Source: Corallium rubrum (taxonomy: Eukaryota > Cnidaria > Anthozoa > Scleralcyonacea > Coralliidae). Taken from it: a stretch of DNA of 64,000 nucleotides. The position numbers and the translations under genes are program-made. A model generated the notes under the pieces. That model worked only from the letters and a program-made list of their open reading frames with translations. It ran no database searches and was not told where the DNA came from. Shown here piece by piece: positions 1 to 11,334 of this stretch (its first letter is position 1; each line of letters begins with the position of its first letter). Location of the stretch: assembly GCA_964035015.1 (NCBI GenBank), contig OZ035998.1:29125529-29189528 (forward strand), given 5' to 3'.

Positions 1-285
1 TTTCTTGATTTTTTGTTTCTATTCTATTTATCTTACTTATTTATTTAGGGAGTTTTCTATAGGGCTAACCTCTTTACTTCCTGTCGTGATCTATTTTTGT
101 ATTTTTCTTTTCTTTTCTGCATCATGATTAAATAATGTTATGTTAAACAAACTTAAATATTTTAAAAACGAAGAAAGATACAAAAAAGTTATAAAAGACC
201 TTCTATTACAATTTCACGAGTTCTTTCAAATTTTACAACTTCATTTTTATTGCCAATGTCTTTTAAGTTAGTGGTTTCTGTCCAT

Positions 286-583
286 CATAGTCTATCGAGA
301 TATGGTCTGGAAACTCAGCCAAAGTATTTGGTCTATCTTTTTGTTCACCTTTATGCATTTTTGTGCACGGTGCACGGTCACTGAACACATTGTATTTTAG
401 TATAATGAACGAATTGTCCAATAGCAACGTTTCAGTTCAATCACTCAACCGTGCTATTTAAATATTAATAAACCTAAAACAAAGGATGTGCACGGTGTAA
501 GGTACGGTTCAACATAAAATCCCAGCTCATTATAGGCGCTTTGAAGTTTGCCGAGTTTCCAGACCATATCTCGATTGACTATG
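286..583. mobile_element. MITE with about 37-bp terminal inverted repeats
   Basis: The left end reads catagtctatcgagatatgg and continues tctggaaactcagcc. The same sequence returns in inverted orientation at 548-583 with only a few mismatches. The 298-bp interval has no coding capacity; near both ends the word gtgcacggtg occurs. This is a short non-autonomous DNA transposon in an intron. The superfamily is not assignable because no clear target duplication is seen. Confidence 0.65.
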
Positions 584-1574
584 TGTCCATGGTACAACGA
601 CAAACAACAAGCCGTTTTCTCCGCTTATGCAGGGTGATTGACCAGCAGCGCCCAATAGCAGCTTCCTAGTTCACAGTTCTCTCTTACTTCGCATCCACTC
701 TTTTCAAACCACACTTTCTCATGTCCCTCTCCACTACCGGACTCCAAGTCGACCTTGGCCTTAAGTGCCCTAGCCTGTGTCACAGCCAGCCTGGTTCCCA
801 GGCCTCTCTTTTTAACGTCGAGTGGCAGACCGAAGTTGTGAGAGGCCTGAAATAAAATGTTTTGCTTGGCCCCAAATCTGGCCCCAAATTATACAGGCAC
901 CAAACGGCCGTTTGGCGGAAAACCAACGCAGGTAACACTCACGTCGGTCTGCACAATTCTTTATAACATCATATAGCAAGGTTGGTCTACTGCCGAAACG
1001 TTAAAACAGCATATTTCGATTTGAATGTTTCAACACAATCACTTCCTACGCCGAACACTGCTTTATAAAGCCTCGTATATAACAACTTTTAACATAATGT
1101 AAAACAAAGAAACCTACTCGTTTGCTGTCTGCTCTCAAGAAGAAGTTTGTTTAAGTGCCCTTGTTCATAACGATTAAAGAATCTGAGCTCCAGCAGGATT
1201 CATGATAGATAAAGATGAACATTTTCGGTTAGTCCTCTCGCTCGATCCCTATTCTATGACGTCACCAAAATAAGTTCGAGCGAAAAGAGGACTAGGAACT
1301 AGTCTGTGTCACAGCTATGGTCACAGCCCTGAGTTGAACTCGGTACGAGCAAGGTTTGTGAACACTGAACACTTGAATGACTGCTTGTTCCCACCGGGAG
1401 AAGCTGGGAAAGATTATAAGACAAAATACGCTAATTATTACACGTAACACGATCAAATCTGTCAAAATAACGTAAGTACCGTAAATGCTCAAATTATTTT
1501 CCTGGCGCAAATTAAACGTTTCGACCTTTAGGAGGAGCGCTGATTCGAGAGGAAACGCTTATTTGAAGAGTGTT

Positions 1575-1595
1575 GGGGGGGGGGGGGGGGGGGGG
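1575..1595 (+). repeat. 21-base guanine run
   Basis: An uninterrupted run of 21 G lies inside ANKLE2 intron 1. It can form a G-quadruplex on the plus strand. Similar runs recur at 17390-17412 and near 19770. The exact length may be a sequencing or assembly estimate. Confidence 0.85.
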
Positions 1596-2736
1596 TATTT
1601 AATTTCTCAAAGAAAATCAAGTGTTGGTGACGGTAACAAGAACTAGAACACCATACATGCATCCATTGCACTCTGCTCCACATCGATGGCCCATGTCTCA
1701 CTTACATACACCATCAACAGAGTGCAATATAACGGTCGGCCACCGTATTCCGCGCAAAACGCGGATATAGCCGCCCACTGATTGCTCTGCACGGATATTT
1801 TGGCCGACCATTTGGCCGCAGTAATTTCTTCTTCATTCTCGCAAAACCAAAAGGTAATTGGTTACACGTACAAGGGAAGATGTTTTCCCGCATTGAGCCA
1901 GCCTTTTCTAGCGCACTCTATTTTGAGTCGTTAAGAGCGAAATCTCGCTTATTCGCTTGTTCTTAAACTTCAAAGCTAAATTCTCAAACTGTCCGTATAA
2001 TCTGCAGACTGCATATAACATGCAGATTGGACGGGGGGGGGGGAATACTTGAATCCTTACAATGCGTGAACTGGATATCTTAATTTGAAACCAAATAAAT
2101 AATTTGTTGAAACAAAATCGGAGAGTACCTCATTCGACAAAGACAAATTTCAGCGAATATCTCATTCGGCAAAAAAACAAACGAAGTCGTTTCAGCGCCC
2201 TTCAATCACAAAGAATCACATAGTTTTTAATTTTGTTTAGCATGTTTACAACAAAGGTCTCACTGGCAAACATGAATAATAATATATCAAGTTACATGCG
2301 TGCCAACTGCCAAACAAAGCCAGCCAATCGCAGAGCGTGCGAACATCATAATTGGTCAGAAGGGTGTGACTAAAAAAATTTTTCTCCATTGAATATTCAA
2401 AAATATTTAGCATCTGATACCAAAACCTGGGTTGATCTGACATAATGTCAGACCAAGTTTTTGGAATTATATTGCACTCTGACCATCGAACTACTCACAC
2501 ATGCAAAATACACTACCCTTTCAGCTTTAGTGGCACCTTCTTGCAACACACTCGCATCATAGATGCCAAATTTATTCCTCCCTGGCCTGAGGACCTGAGC
2601 AAGCCCAGGCAGTAATGGGTCAACAAGTAATTACGCCAATCCTGCCTGAGCTGGCCAAAATCAAAACTAATTGTCACTACAGTTCTGAAGCTTGTTTGGC
2701 AATCAACTATATCTACTAATATAATATGAACCATAC

Positions 2737-2739
<3 letters not shown>

Positions 2740-2783
<44 letters not shown>
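2740..2783. repeat. (TA)n microsatellite
   Basis: About 22 uninterrupted TA dinucleotides inside the ANKLE2 intron. Confidence 0.95.
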
Positions 2784-2786
<3 letters not shown>

Positions 2787-3964
2787 TGTATGTATATAAT
2801 GGTAATCTGAACCATATTATACAGTATACATGTACAGTACATCCAGAGTGAATTTCAGAATTCTCTGCACCAAAGATTTTCAAACATTTATTATTTGTGC
2901 ACCAAAAAACACTGCACCATAGTTATCTGCTTATTAATTCTGCACCAAAAACTTGCCCAAAATTTTTATGGTAAATGCTTTGCATCAAAGATCTTGGTCA
3001 AATACCCCCTCAAATTCAGTTTGGCAGTACATGTGCTGTAAATGTTCCAAAATACATTGCATGTAGATTAGGTCGCAAAAATAAGTCTACTGTTCCTGGT
3101 CAGTGCAAAAATCTCTAACTTTGTGCATCAAGCCTTTTTTCTTATTATTTGACACCACAGGAATTGCTCTTAAAGTTGCTAAAAACATGTCAATATTATA
3201 TAATACATGTATTGCACACAAAAAATCAACATGATCTCCACATTAGGTTGCCAAAGTGTTTTTACAGTTAAAACTGCTCTCAAAACAATTAGTTGTCAAT
3301 TCTCTTTCTCAGTTGCCATGACAACAAAAAATGGTCACAGCTCAGCACACTAATGTACTGCTGACCATACTATTGCTGGTTTAGGCAATAATATGGCCAG
3401 GTATTTTACGAGGTTCAGATGTACTTTTTCAAACCATAAAAGAGTGAGAAAAAATGCATCTGAGAAACAAGTAAAATGCTCAAATGTATTATAATTGGTC
3501 AAACCATTCAACAAGATATGTATTATATATATTACCAAAACCAATGAATGGCCCCAGAAAAAAACACATCATGATTTCCACCCAAACATCAACTATATAC
3601 ATGTACTAATCTGTCTCTGTTCCTAAACCTTTTTGTTTTGGCTGGAGAATCCAAAAGTAGCAAATGGACCAATCACATTTCACTGATCTCATGGTGTCAA
3701 TTTCAAAGGCTAAGGAATGCAGATAGATTTGTTGGCAGAAAACATGACATGTTTATTTTGGGCCATGTTGCAGATCATTGGTTTTGGTAACATGACTGTT
3801 CAGTTAAAGTCGATCCGCAATTTTAGTTTAGATTTGCCATTTTGCTTGATTTTATGACTTCAAAACTGGTTAAACCAGTATAAAGTGCAGGAAAAAGCTG
3901 CATCATTGCCCATACATATGGAAAAAATAACACCATGGTGATATAATGCTTATATTATACTCAC

Positions 3965-4807
3965 TCCTTTGTCTGGTGTATTGAGATACAAATCCAAAAC
4001 AAACATCTTTCTTCTCTTGTTTACATGTGCATCCTTAACGTTCGTCTCATCAACGGGATAGAGCAACTTCCAGAATTTGTTATCTTCGAGTGTGTCGATG
4101 ACCAACTGACATACATCCTTTCTGCCAGCCTTTGCAGCCACATGCATAGCATTATAACGGAACCCCTCCTGCAGAATAACCGGAGTATCCCCAGAGCTTA
4201 TAAGGTACTTTGGATTGCCATAAATTAGCTCGGACAAACGATCCAATTCACCTCTCTCAATGTGTTTACGAAAACGCACAATTTCCTCTGGCTTCGGAGC
4301 CTTGTAATTAGCGATGGGGTCTTCGGCTTTCGGAGGCAAAACCTTTGGGGACGGAGTGACTTTCCTACCAGAAGCAAAACCTTCAGCTTCGTTCCTATTA
4401 GTAAAAGCTTTAAAACGGGCACCACAATGCTTTTTCGCGGAGAGTAAAGCTTGAGTTTTGTCCGTAAAAACAAGCGGAGTTTGAGCAGTAGTTTCATCAT
4501 TGACTTGCAGGCAAACTCCGTAGAAAGTATTTGTTGGTATTGCTTTGTCTCCTGAAGGAAGGTCTTGTGAATCTTTAACGTGTTCATTTAATCCCAATGT
4601 CGAAGAAGCGGCGTCGACCGTACCGTTGACAATCAATTTTTGACTTAAGTCGGGCTCGTTAATTCCTGCATCAAGTTGTAGAGCTCTCTGCAACTTTCGT
4701 TCGAACATTTTTCTCGTTGTCCGCGTAATGGGACCGTCAGGTAAATTAAAATGCCTCAACTTGAGGCGAAGTTCATCGTCACTGAGAAAAGACACTTCGT
4801 CCGCCAT
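3965..4807 (-). CDS. ankle2: ANKLE2, ankyrin repeat and LEM domain protein, first exon (partial)
   Basis: The ATG at 4807 opens a 281-codon exon. Residues 1-42 (SFLSDDELRLKLRHFNLPDG, then PITRTTRKMFERKL) match a LEM domain, the fold that binds BAF. Residues about 95-150 (FYGVCLQVNDETTAQTPLVF) match the caulimovirus viroplasmin / RNase H N-terminal-like domain typical of ANKLE2. From about residue 215, NAMHVAAKAGRKDVCQLVID starts the ankyrin region, and the exon ends in DLYLNTPDKG, a stretch strongly conserved in vertebrate ANKLE2. A consensus donor (gtgagt) begins at 3964. In other animals ANKLE2 is an ER and nuclear-envelope protein that promotes BAF dephosphorylation by PP2A, so that the envelope reassembles after mitosis. 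Later exons are not in view. Identification is by recognising the domain order and conserved words, not by a search. Confidence 0.9.
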
Positions 4808-5430
4808 CTTGAATTTGCAGACAACAGATGACCACTATTAAACGCGGGCACTATAATAGAATCGCGTTCCACCCCAGTCTCCACAGATCATTGGGCGCAA
4901 ACGTTGCCGGCAAAAGGCGTCTTCCCTAGAAAGAGCGAGCTTAATATTCGCCAATGAGTCGTCTTAAAGGACACATCGATATCGTAAATCGGGAGAAATG
5001 AACGCCAGTGCTCATAGGCCACCAGTTGCCAATTGGCAACAACGCTAAGTAAAGGATTAAGCACTCTTAATTATGATCATTTTATAAAAATTTGCATTGC
5101 TCGACTAGCCTGTAGGCTGATTAGATATGAAAATTTCAATGTTATTCACTTCACTGAATCACTATTTTTTGTACTCTGTAATTGCTTGGTAGTGTAATGG
5201 TAGTTGGGGTTTTTTCCTAATACTCGTGTTTTGTTCTTCAGTTTTAAATTTACTGTATTTGTGTATGATGTTTAATGTAGAAGGGCAATTTTACTCCAAT
5301 GTTAACTTTCAAATTTAGTTAAACTGATTTAAAATAAATAAATAAAGTCTGTATCGCTCGTTTATGACTAAAGGCTAGTTTCCACTCCGGAAAATTGCCC
5401 GCAGGATAGGAACGGACAGGAAAGTTTCTT
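4808..5430. other. ANKLE2 5' flank, no further gene seen
   Basis: The first about 150 bases upstream of the ANKLE2 start codon (4808-4960) are relatively GC-rich and would hold its promoter and 5' UTR; no clear TATA box is seen. From 5040 to 5400 the sequence is AT-rich, with no coding region or repeat I can name. Confidence 0.4.
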
Positions 5431-6642
5431 TTGTGTTAAAGTCATTAGTTCCGCCACCGAGAGCTCACAAGACAAAGAAAACTTCCCTGTCCGTTAGCCT
5501 TAAAGGCACAAAGGGGTGTTTATATGGAGGAGATCCAGCTCTCTTGGTAGGGCTAGCCCACCTCTTTGCCGAGATCCCGCATCTCAGCGTAAATCCTTGT
5601 AAAAAATTTGACAACCTGAGATCTCGGCTATGAGGGCTGGAAATTTCCCATGTAAACGCACTCAAGAAGGCTGGCCCACTGATCTCTAAATAAACTGGAT
5701 GGGCCATTCCCTATGGCCAGCAGTCAAACATTTCGTCACAGTCGCCGCCATCTTACGTAGTGGAACATATGACGCATTGCGGCCTTAGAACTTGTTCCCA
5801 ATCCTAACTGGTTGACTAGCATAAGCAATCTTGACGTCGTCAGAAAGGTCAGATTAACCGGGGGAGGAATATTAAGTACTCTGCGCAGGGGAGTCGGAAA
5901 AGCCGTAAAGCAAACAACAGACACCGGTTCGTTTAGCTTCACTGTTTAACAACAAATACAGTCAAAATATGGCAAGTACACAACACGAAATATTGTTAAG
6001 GCATTAAGATTGCTATGAAAGGTACAACTTAAGACTTGAAATTGAATTCTTCGTTGTCGGCACTGAAGAAAAACAACGAAATTTAAAGGTTTAAAAGCTC
6101 AGTAACATAAATAAATACAAGAAATTAACGTCTTAAACCTTATTAAGTACTTCTTGTGTCATTACATTCATTTAAATTTTCTTAAAATAACTTTTTTTGT
6201 CTGTTTTCAATCTACGAAAGCTATGAACTTGAGTGTCAGCCATCTTGGGTAGTGGTCATGTCATCATACAACTGGCACGCAAAATCCGGCGCCCAATGGC
6301 CCATCCAGTTGTATATAGAGATCAATGGGTTGGCCCTCTTAGGAGGGCTAGCAAATCGATCGAAGCTCAGTATACACGGTAAATTTTCCTTTACTAATAT
6401 TTTTTGGTCAACTTTTTATTTTAAAAGTTGCGTTTGTTCATGAATTTTTTATAAATTCAAATCGTGTTTTTTTCGAAATGACATGATTTCGGGCTTCGTG
6501 GGAAAGCTGTACAAGTCGGTAAACGACGCGAGGTGAAATCCAGTCCTCTTAGCTTATGGCTAGACGTACCAAAAAAACTCATGTACATGTAAACACGAGG
6601 TAAATTCCAACCCTCTTATACTAAAGGATAAAGGACTGGGGG
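5431..6642. repeat. Inverted-repeat element, about 5671-6327, and flanks
   Basis: A stretch around 5671-5710 (ending aaactggatgggccattc) returns inverted at 6287-6327, so about 650 bases are bounded by imperfect 40-bp inverted repeats. Just inside each arm, gccatctt...gtagtgg is also shared. Upstream, 5515-5665 contains tttatatgg...gagatccc words similar to the inverted-repeat element at 48373-53752. Both look like decayed non-autonomous DNA transposons. 6328-6642 holds nothing recognisable. Confidence 0.4.
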
Positions 6643-6993
6643 AGCTAATCATCCTTACTTGCAGTCAGCGGCTGAATTGCGAATTCGGGGACGCAGATCA
6701 ATTCGTGGCCGCGCCGAGGCATCAGTATCAAAGGAGCTCCAGACAGCCGCCATACGACACAGTTCAGACCACGGATCACAGCTAAGATGTTAGGTGTTGA
6801 TTTTACATGAAGAATCGTTTACAAGTTTATTTTTAATAAAATCAACCCTCGAAGCACAGAAGAGATCAACTACAACTCTACTCACATGAGTTCCAAGCCC
6901 GACAACTTGGTCATTCCCAAGCGGTCACCCATCCAAGTACTAATTAACCCGTCTAACCGGTCTTAACTTTTTGGTGAAAAGGCAGCGCGCTTC
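6643..6993 (-). mobile_element. 5S-rRNA-derived SINE (SINE3-like), copy 1
   Basis: Read on the minus strand, the head contains ttagtacttggatgggtgac followed by cgcttgggaatgacc. This is the internal control region of 5S rRNA, used here as a RNA polymerase III promoter. The body continues gagtagagttgtagttgatc, then ctgtgcttcgagggtt, and ends tgcaagtaaggatgattag. The same head, body and end recur in copy 2 on the plus strand at 10191-10498, which defines the family from this window alone. A 30-bp block in the middle (6813-6843) is repeated at 7075-7110, outside the element. Confidence 0.75.
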
Positions 6994-7093
6994 CCCTCCA
7001 TATTCGGTTCAACTGAAAATTTTCAACGCCGGCTTAACGTTAGACGTAGAACAACTAATATCAGACAACACACGAAGAATCGTTTACAAGTAC

Positions 7094-7112
7094 TAGTTTA
7101 TTTTTAATAAAA
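7094..7112 (-). terminator. Probable polyadenylation signal of the 7310-7603 gene
   Basis: On the minus strand the sequence reads ttattaaaaataaact, giving an AATAAA hexamer about 200 bases past the stop codon. The block that carries it is also found at 6813-6843 inside the 5S SINE. Confidence 0.35.
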
Positions 7113-7309
7113 GGACTTAAGACATTCATGCATATTATGTCATATTGAGTAGCACATCGGTGTGTTGTATACTGATATACTTAAGGAATATGGGTAACTA
7201 ATTTTGTTCTTGTCCGGAGTTATTCTTGATATTGATTACATCATTTCTGTTCGCTATTAATCTAATGTTACCATACGGTCTTTCGACTTGAATGTTTTGT
7301 GGGGTTTTT

Positions 7310-7603
7310 TCAACGCTTGCCTTCTTTAGTAGGGCATTTGCCTGGTTTGTAAGTACACACAATCCGAGCATATTCGCCTTTTCCAAAATCTGTCTTTGAT
7401 TCGGCCTTGAATCCGTCGTTTTCCATTCGTTCAATTTGGTTTTGTAGATACTCGAAGGTTCTTGGTTCTCGATTGACTCTAGGTTTGTCGACTGGCATAA
7501 CTCGGTCTTCTTTGTAAAATGGTCGTAGCGGATTAGCCTCGCATAAACTCGACGTTGCGAAAGCTAGAAGAACCAAAAGAATAAACGTAACACGCGAACG
7601 CAT
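7310..7603 (-). CDS. Small secreted charged protein, 97 aa, function unknown
   Basis: The ATG at 7603 opens a complete 97-codon frame. Residues 1-23 (MRSRVTFILLVLLAFATSSL) form a clear signal peptide, with a cleavage site probably after SSLCEA. The mature part is rich in Arg, Lys, Glu and Pro and has two cysteines near the C-terminus (CTYKPGKC). It has no membrane segment. It resembles no family I know; the layout could suit a peptide precursor or a small toxin-like or matrix protein. Like the exon at 28961-29174, it combines an MRx-hydrophobic signal with a short, charged, Pro/Arg-rich chain, but the two are not clearly homologous. A TATA-like box lies upstream at 7713-7722 and AATAAA-type signals lie downstream near 7097-7106. 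Its flank is part of a local duplication (7726-9000). Confidence 0.6.
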   Translation of the reverse strand: MRSRVTFILLVLLAFATSSLCEANPLRPFYKEDRVMPVDKPRVNREPRTFEYLQNQIERMENDGFKAESKTDFGKGEYARIVCTYKPGKCPTKEGKR

Positions 7604-7712
7604 GGTTGTGGTGACTATATACGTTCCAGCAAACTTTAGTAGCTTTGACTTAGCTGGACTAGCTTTTGAAGAGCGTTGTAAATTACTGCCTCTGAATGTC
7701 AGTGAGTGACCC

Positions 7713-7722
7713 TTTTAAAGCG
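7713..7722 (-). promoter_or_regulatory. TATA-like box of the 7310-7603 gene
   Basis: On the minus strand, tttaaaaggg lies about 110 bases upstream of the ATG, a plausible core promoter distance allowing for a 5' UTR. The signal is weak and could be chance in AT-rich DNA. Confidence 0.3.
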
Positions 7723-7725
7723 ATA

Positions 7726-9000
7726 GCAGGACGCTAAAGTTGGATAAGTACGGTAATTATTTGTACAATTATCAGCGTCTAACGCCCGCAGGCAGTGTTA
7801 GTTGATTACAAATGCTAAGTAAAAGCTCCATTATGCTGCTCGGCGGATATACACCTTACAGTGTAAAAACGCTTTTGATGGCAAAAGAAAACAAAAACAG
7901 AAAAGCGTGTTGAGCCAAAACGAATTAAAGACGGAGAGAACAAATTCACAAATTGCGCGTTTTGATCATGAAATAATATAATACAAAAGAAGAGCGCGGC
8001 CCGAGCAGTGTTTTGGATGTATAGCGCGCAAAGCGAATAGTTAGTGAACTACACCCATTTGGGGGAACTAAAAACTCACTTCTAATTTAGGCCGGAATGC
8101 TTTATCAGAGCAAAACGGGCTAAAAATTAAGTCTGGGGCGTATACATTTATACAGTCATGGGTGTTGACGGCCTGTAATGCATGATCTAATGTTACTTAA
8201 CTTTTTTTGTCCAGTTACCAATTTCAACATGTAAAACATTCCTGCAATGTTTACTTTTTATACGGTTATTATTTGTACAGTTAGCTGTGTCTACGGATTC
8301 GACGGGCAAGCAGCTAGATGTCTTTTTAGCACAATATTTACTCGCTAAAGGGCGTATGTATTGTACATTCATGATGGTTTGGCCAAAGCATGATTTAATT
8401 GTTACTTAACGGAACAACAAAAGTACTTGGTTTGGCTCTAAAGCATGATTTAATTGTTACTTAACAATTAAATCATGCTTTAGAGCCAAACCAAGTACTT
8501 TTGTTGTTCCGCGTTACTAATTTTATATAACATGTGAAAAATCCACACAACTTAAAAGGACGCTAAAGTTGGATAAGTACGGTAATTATTTGTACAATTG
8601 GCCGCGACTAACGCACGCATGCAGTGTTAGCTGATTACAAATGTTAAGTAAAGGATCCATTACGCTTATCCACGCATACAGTTTTCAGTATTTTATAAGT
8701 GTAAAAACGCAGTTTTTCACGGCAACTGAGAAAACAAAAAAGCCCAAGAAAAACGTGTTGAGGCCAAAACGAATTATAAAACGGCGACGAAAGAAGAAAT
8801 CGCGCGTTCTAAAATAGTGATCAGTAATGTAAAAGTAGAGAGCAGCCCGAGCAGTGTTTTGGGCGATATAGCACGCAACTGAAAAAGTTGTTTGGTTGTA
8901 TGCATACAACTCAATATTCACTTTGAATTTGCATTGGCCAAAACGCTTCGTCAGAGTAAAACGTGCTACTAAATGGTGTATATAAGTATAACCAAAAACG
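7726..9000. repeat. Local direct duplication (7726-8160 and 8560-9000)
   Basis: Both blocks begin gacgctaaagttggataagt and share, in the same order, cggtaattatttgtacaatt, a run ending in aaaaacgc, gttgag(g)ccaaaacgaatta, and gagcagtgttttgg. They are diverged by substitutions and small indels. A further word, catg(c)atgatctaat...ttacttaac followed by acatgtaaaa, occurs at 8165-8240, 8385-8460, 9930-10005 and 11100-11150. This suggests that the module was duplicated more than twice. No coding sequence is seen in the blocks. 7113-7309 is the presumed 3' UTR of the neighbouring gene. Confidence 0.6.
8410..8511. repeat. Perfect 50-bp-arm palindrome
   Basis: Bases 8410-8459 and 8462-8511 are exact reverse complements with a 2-base centre (ct). 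The arms contain acttggtttggctctaaagc. Such a perfect, nearly spacerless hairpin is unstable in DNA and is either recent or maintained. Confidence 0.9.
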
Positions 9001-9015
9001 AAGACCAGCCGACAA

Positions 9016-9603
9016 CTTGAAAAGGTATATAGAATAAAACATATTCCGAAGAATAATGCCATCCTGAAAACTCAAGATATGAGTTAAACAAGCTAGTGGA
9101 ACTATAGTGAAAACGTGCAATATTTCGACTGATTTCAAAGTCATCATCAGACAAGTGAAAATACAAAAACATATACAAGTCAAAAATTCGATGACATGCA
9201 TCATCGGCAACAAAAGAAAAGAAAACCTATCATTATTTACACGAGTTTGAAAACCTATCACTAGCTAATTACACCGAGACGTCCTGTTATCAAACCTGAT
9301 ATAAGCTACTTCTATAGTGACGTCTTGTGTAAATAGCTAGTGTTTTCTCTCGGCGTGTACTGATTAGCTAGTGATAGGTTTTCTAACTCGTGTAAATAGT
9401 GATAGGTTTTCTTTTCTTTTGTTGCCGATGATGCATGTCATCGAACTTTTGACTTGTATATGTTTTTGTATTTTCACTTGTCTGATGATGACTTTGAAAT
9501 AAAATCGAAATATTACAATTTTCACTATAGTTCCACTTGCTTAACTTACATATCTTGAGTTTTCAGGATAGCATTCTTCAGAATATGTTTTATTCTCTAT
9601 AAG
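9016..9603. mobile_element. Large fold-back element with hammerhead-like motif in both arms
   Basis: About 9016-9285 and 9340-9603 are inverted copies of each other with moderate divergence. The centre (about 9286-9339) is short. Each arm carries a CTGATGATGACTTTGAAAT motif followed by tcgaaatatt: minus strand 9119-9150 and plus strand 9482-9513. This matches the CTGANGA-stem-GAAA motif seen in the Penelope-like elements of this window, so the fold-back may be an inverted pair of Penelope-type terminal repeats. No reverse transcriptase is present. Confidence 0.6.
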
Positions 9604-10190
9604 GGTATATATATAACAACCAAAAATAGAAATAGAAACGTTGTGCTGATCACAAAACGATTGAGATAGGGAGAAAACAACTGTTGCGTTTTGAAATAAA
9701 AACAAACCATATGTTAAAATGTTGTGTATTCAGTGTTTTGGATATATATATATATATATTAAAGGCGACAACTTGCGGAATACCTAGTACGTTCGAATTC
9801 AATCTTGGCAGAAAAAATATTTAGGCCTATTATACGCTTTACTTGAATAAAGCTCAAGGCTTGAATAAATTAAGGTTATATTTTGCTCCTGAAACTTAAA
9901 AACTGTTACGAGTGAACATGCAGGATCTGTACGACATGCATGATATAATTTTTACTTAACTTTTGTTTAGTTAGTAATATTACAGGGTTACTACTTTTAA
10001 CATGTAAAAACCTGCGCAATTATTTTCACATGCATATACACAAAAAACAAACACAATTGTCAAGACTATATATATACATTTTCGTCTGTAAGAAGCCCTT
10101 TTTTCAATTATACTGATTATTGTTATCAATGGGCTACAGCTGCTAAAGGTCCATCATTATTATAATACATATGTCTCCACGCGCACAATA
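9604..10190. other. No gene seen; degraded repeat remnants
   Basis: AT-rich sequence with a short TA run (9741-9760) and one more copy of the catgcatgat...ttacttaac module near 9930-10005. No open frame or named element. Confidence 0.4.
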
Positions 10191-10498
10191 CGTGGGCGCT
10201 GCCTCTCACCAAAAGCTAAGCCCGGTTACATGGGGTTAGTACTTTAGGTGGGTGACCACTTTGGAGTGACACCGTTGTCGAGTTTGGGACTGATCTGAGT
10301 AGAGTTGTATTTGATCTCTCCTGTGCTTCGAGGGTTTTTCGCCGAGTAATCCGGTTTTCCTCCCTGCGTAAAATCAACGCAGATCCGTGGTGTGAACTGT
10401 GTCGTATGGCGGCTGCTTGGAGCGCCTTTAATATACCCCGACACGACCACGTTGATCTGCGTCCCCAGCCACTGGCTACAAGTAAGGATGATTAGCCA
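10191..10498 (+). mobile_element. 5S-rRNA-derived SINE, copy 2
   Basis: The head contains aagctaagcccggttacatg, then ggttagtactttaggtgggt and gacc, which matches the 5S rRNA internal promoter with substitutions. The body (gagtagagttgta...ctgtgcttcgagggtt...aactgtgtcgtatggcggct) and the end (caagtaaggatgattag) match copy 1 on the opposite strand. The copy is full-length within the family as defined here, with a mutated promoter box. Confidence 0.75.
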
Positions 10499-11334
10499 CC
10501 ATGCAGGATTAATCACTTTTACAAAGCATGTGGCGAGGAGGCGTCCAGAAACCATCACGGGCTTATTAGTTGGATGTTTCCTCATCATAAACAGTTTTCT
10601 CAAATTAATAAGTAGAAAAAAATGTATATTCAAGTAGAGTGCTGTCGATCAAAGTAGTGTTTTGGATATTAAAAAAGCAAAAACTTGTGACGTACGGCAA
10701 ACTTCATGAATTTTTAGGAATCGCGCGGAATACCCGATGCACGGCTAGTGCGTTTAACTTTTGGAGAAAAACATTTATTACTGTTTTAGGTGCTGATTAG
10801 CTACATGAGCCGGGCTAACCCGGTTAACTTGGCTCACGCGCCGATTGATTAGGATCTTACTGCGGTTTTAAAACCCTCATAAACTAAATTTACAAAGAAG
10901 AATTGGTTTAGTTTAGTTGAAAACAAATCTAAACGTTGATTCAAATCTCCTTCTGGCCGAGGAAAGAATTTCGTGACATTAGTCAGCCGGGTTATAGCCA
11001 GCCGAGTCTAAGACATTGCTTCAGGCTTGAAAGGTTATATTTCTCTCCTGACTCCTGAGGCTAAATCTAAAGAACCTATTACGCGTGAACTAGATTTGTA
11101 AGACATGCATGATCTAATTGTTGATTTGTTGTTAACTTTCTTTGTTCGCGGTTGCTATAGTAACAAAACACTCAAATTTTCTGCTCGTACATTTGACATT
11201 AAAATTGTCGATATATGTATAATTATAAAAGTTTTTGTTTCAAAGAATAATATCTAATTTGTTGATTGGAAAACCCATCATGCATGGGTGTCACGATATA
11301 TAGCGTAATTTTTTTTGTAAAAATAATAAAGATA
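10499..11334. other. No gene seen; old repeat sequence
   Basis: Contains pieces similar to sequence near 38545-38890 (cgttgattcaaatctc and aatttcgtgaca words) and another copy of the tgcatgatctaat module at 11100-11150. No coding region or intact element is recognised. Confidence 0.35.

Larger units (their letters stand above)
1..3964 (-). other. Intron 1 of ANKLE2, apart from the repeats listed inside it
   Basis: This stretch lies downstream of the ANKLE2 exon 1 splice donor on the minus strand. The family's next coding segment, which continues the ankyrin repeats, was looked for by eye on the minus strand and not seen, so exon 2 probably lies beyond the left edge. The stretch holds a MITE at 286-583, a 21-G run, a TA microsatellite, a small hairpin near 1226-1295 and A/T-rich low-complexity sequence (repeated tgcaccaaa-like words at 2870-3010). 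No other coding sequence is recognised. Confidence 0.6.

Noticed and set aside
1571-1597. Biological role for the G runs (also 17390-17412 and 19770)
   Set aside because: Quadruplex formation is possible, but the runs have no consistent position relative to genes, and their lengths may be assembly estimates.
6890-6970. Functional 5S rRNA gene
   Set aside because: Only the internal promoter part matches; the rest is an unrelated SINE body shared with 10191-10498.
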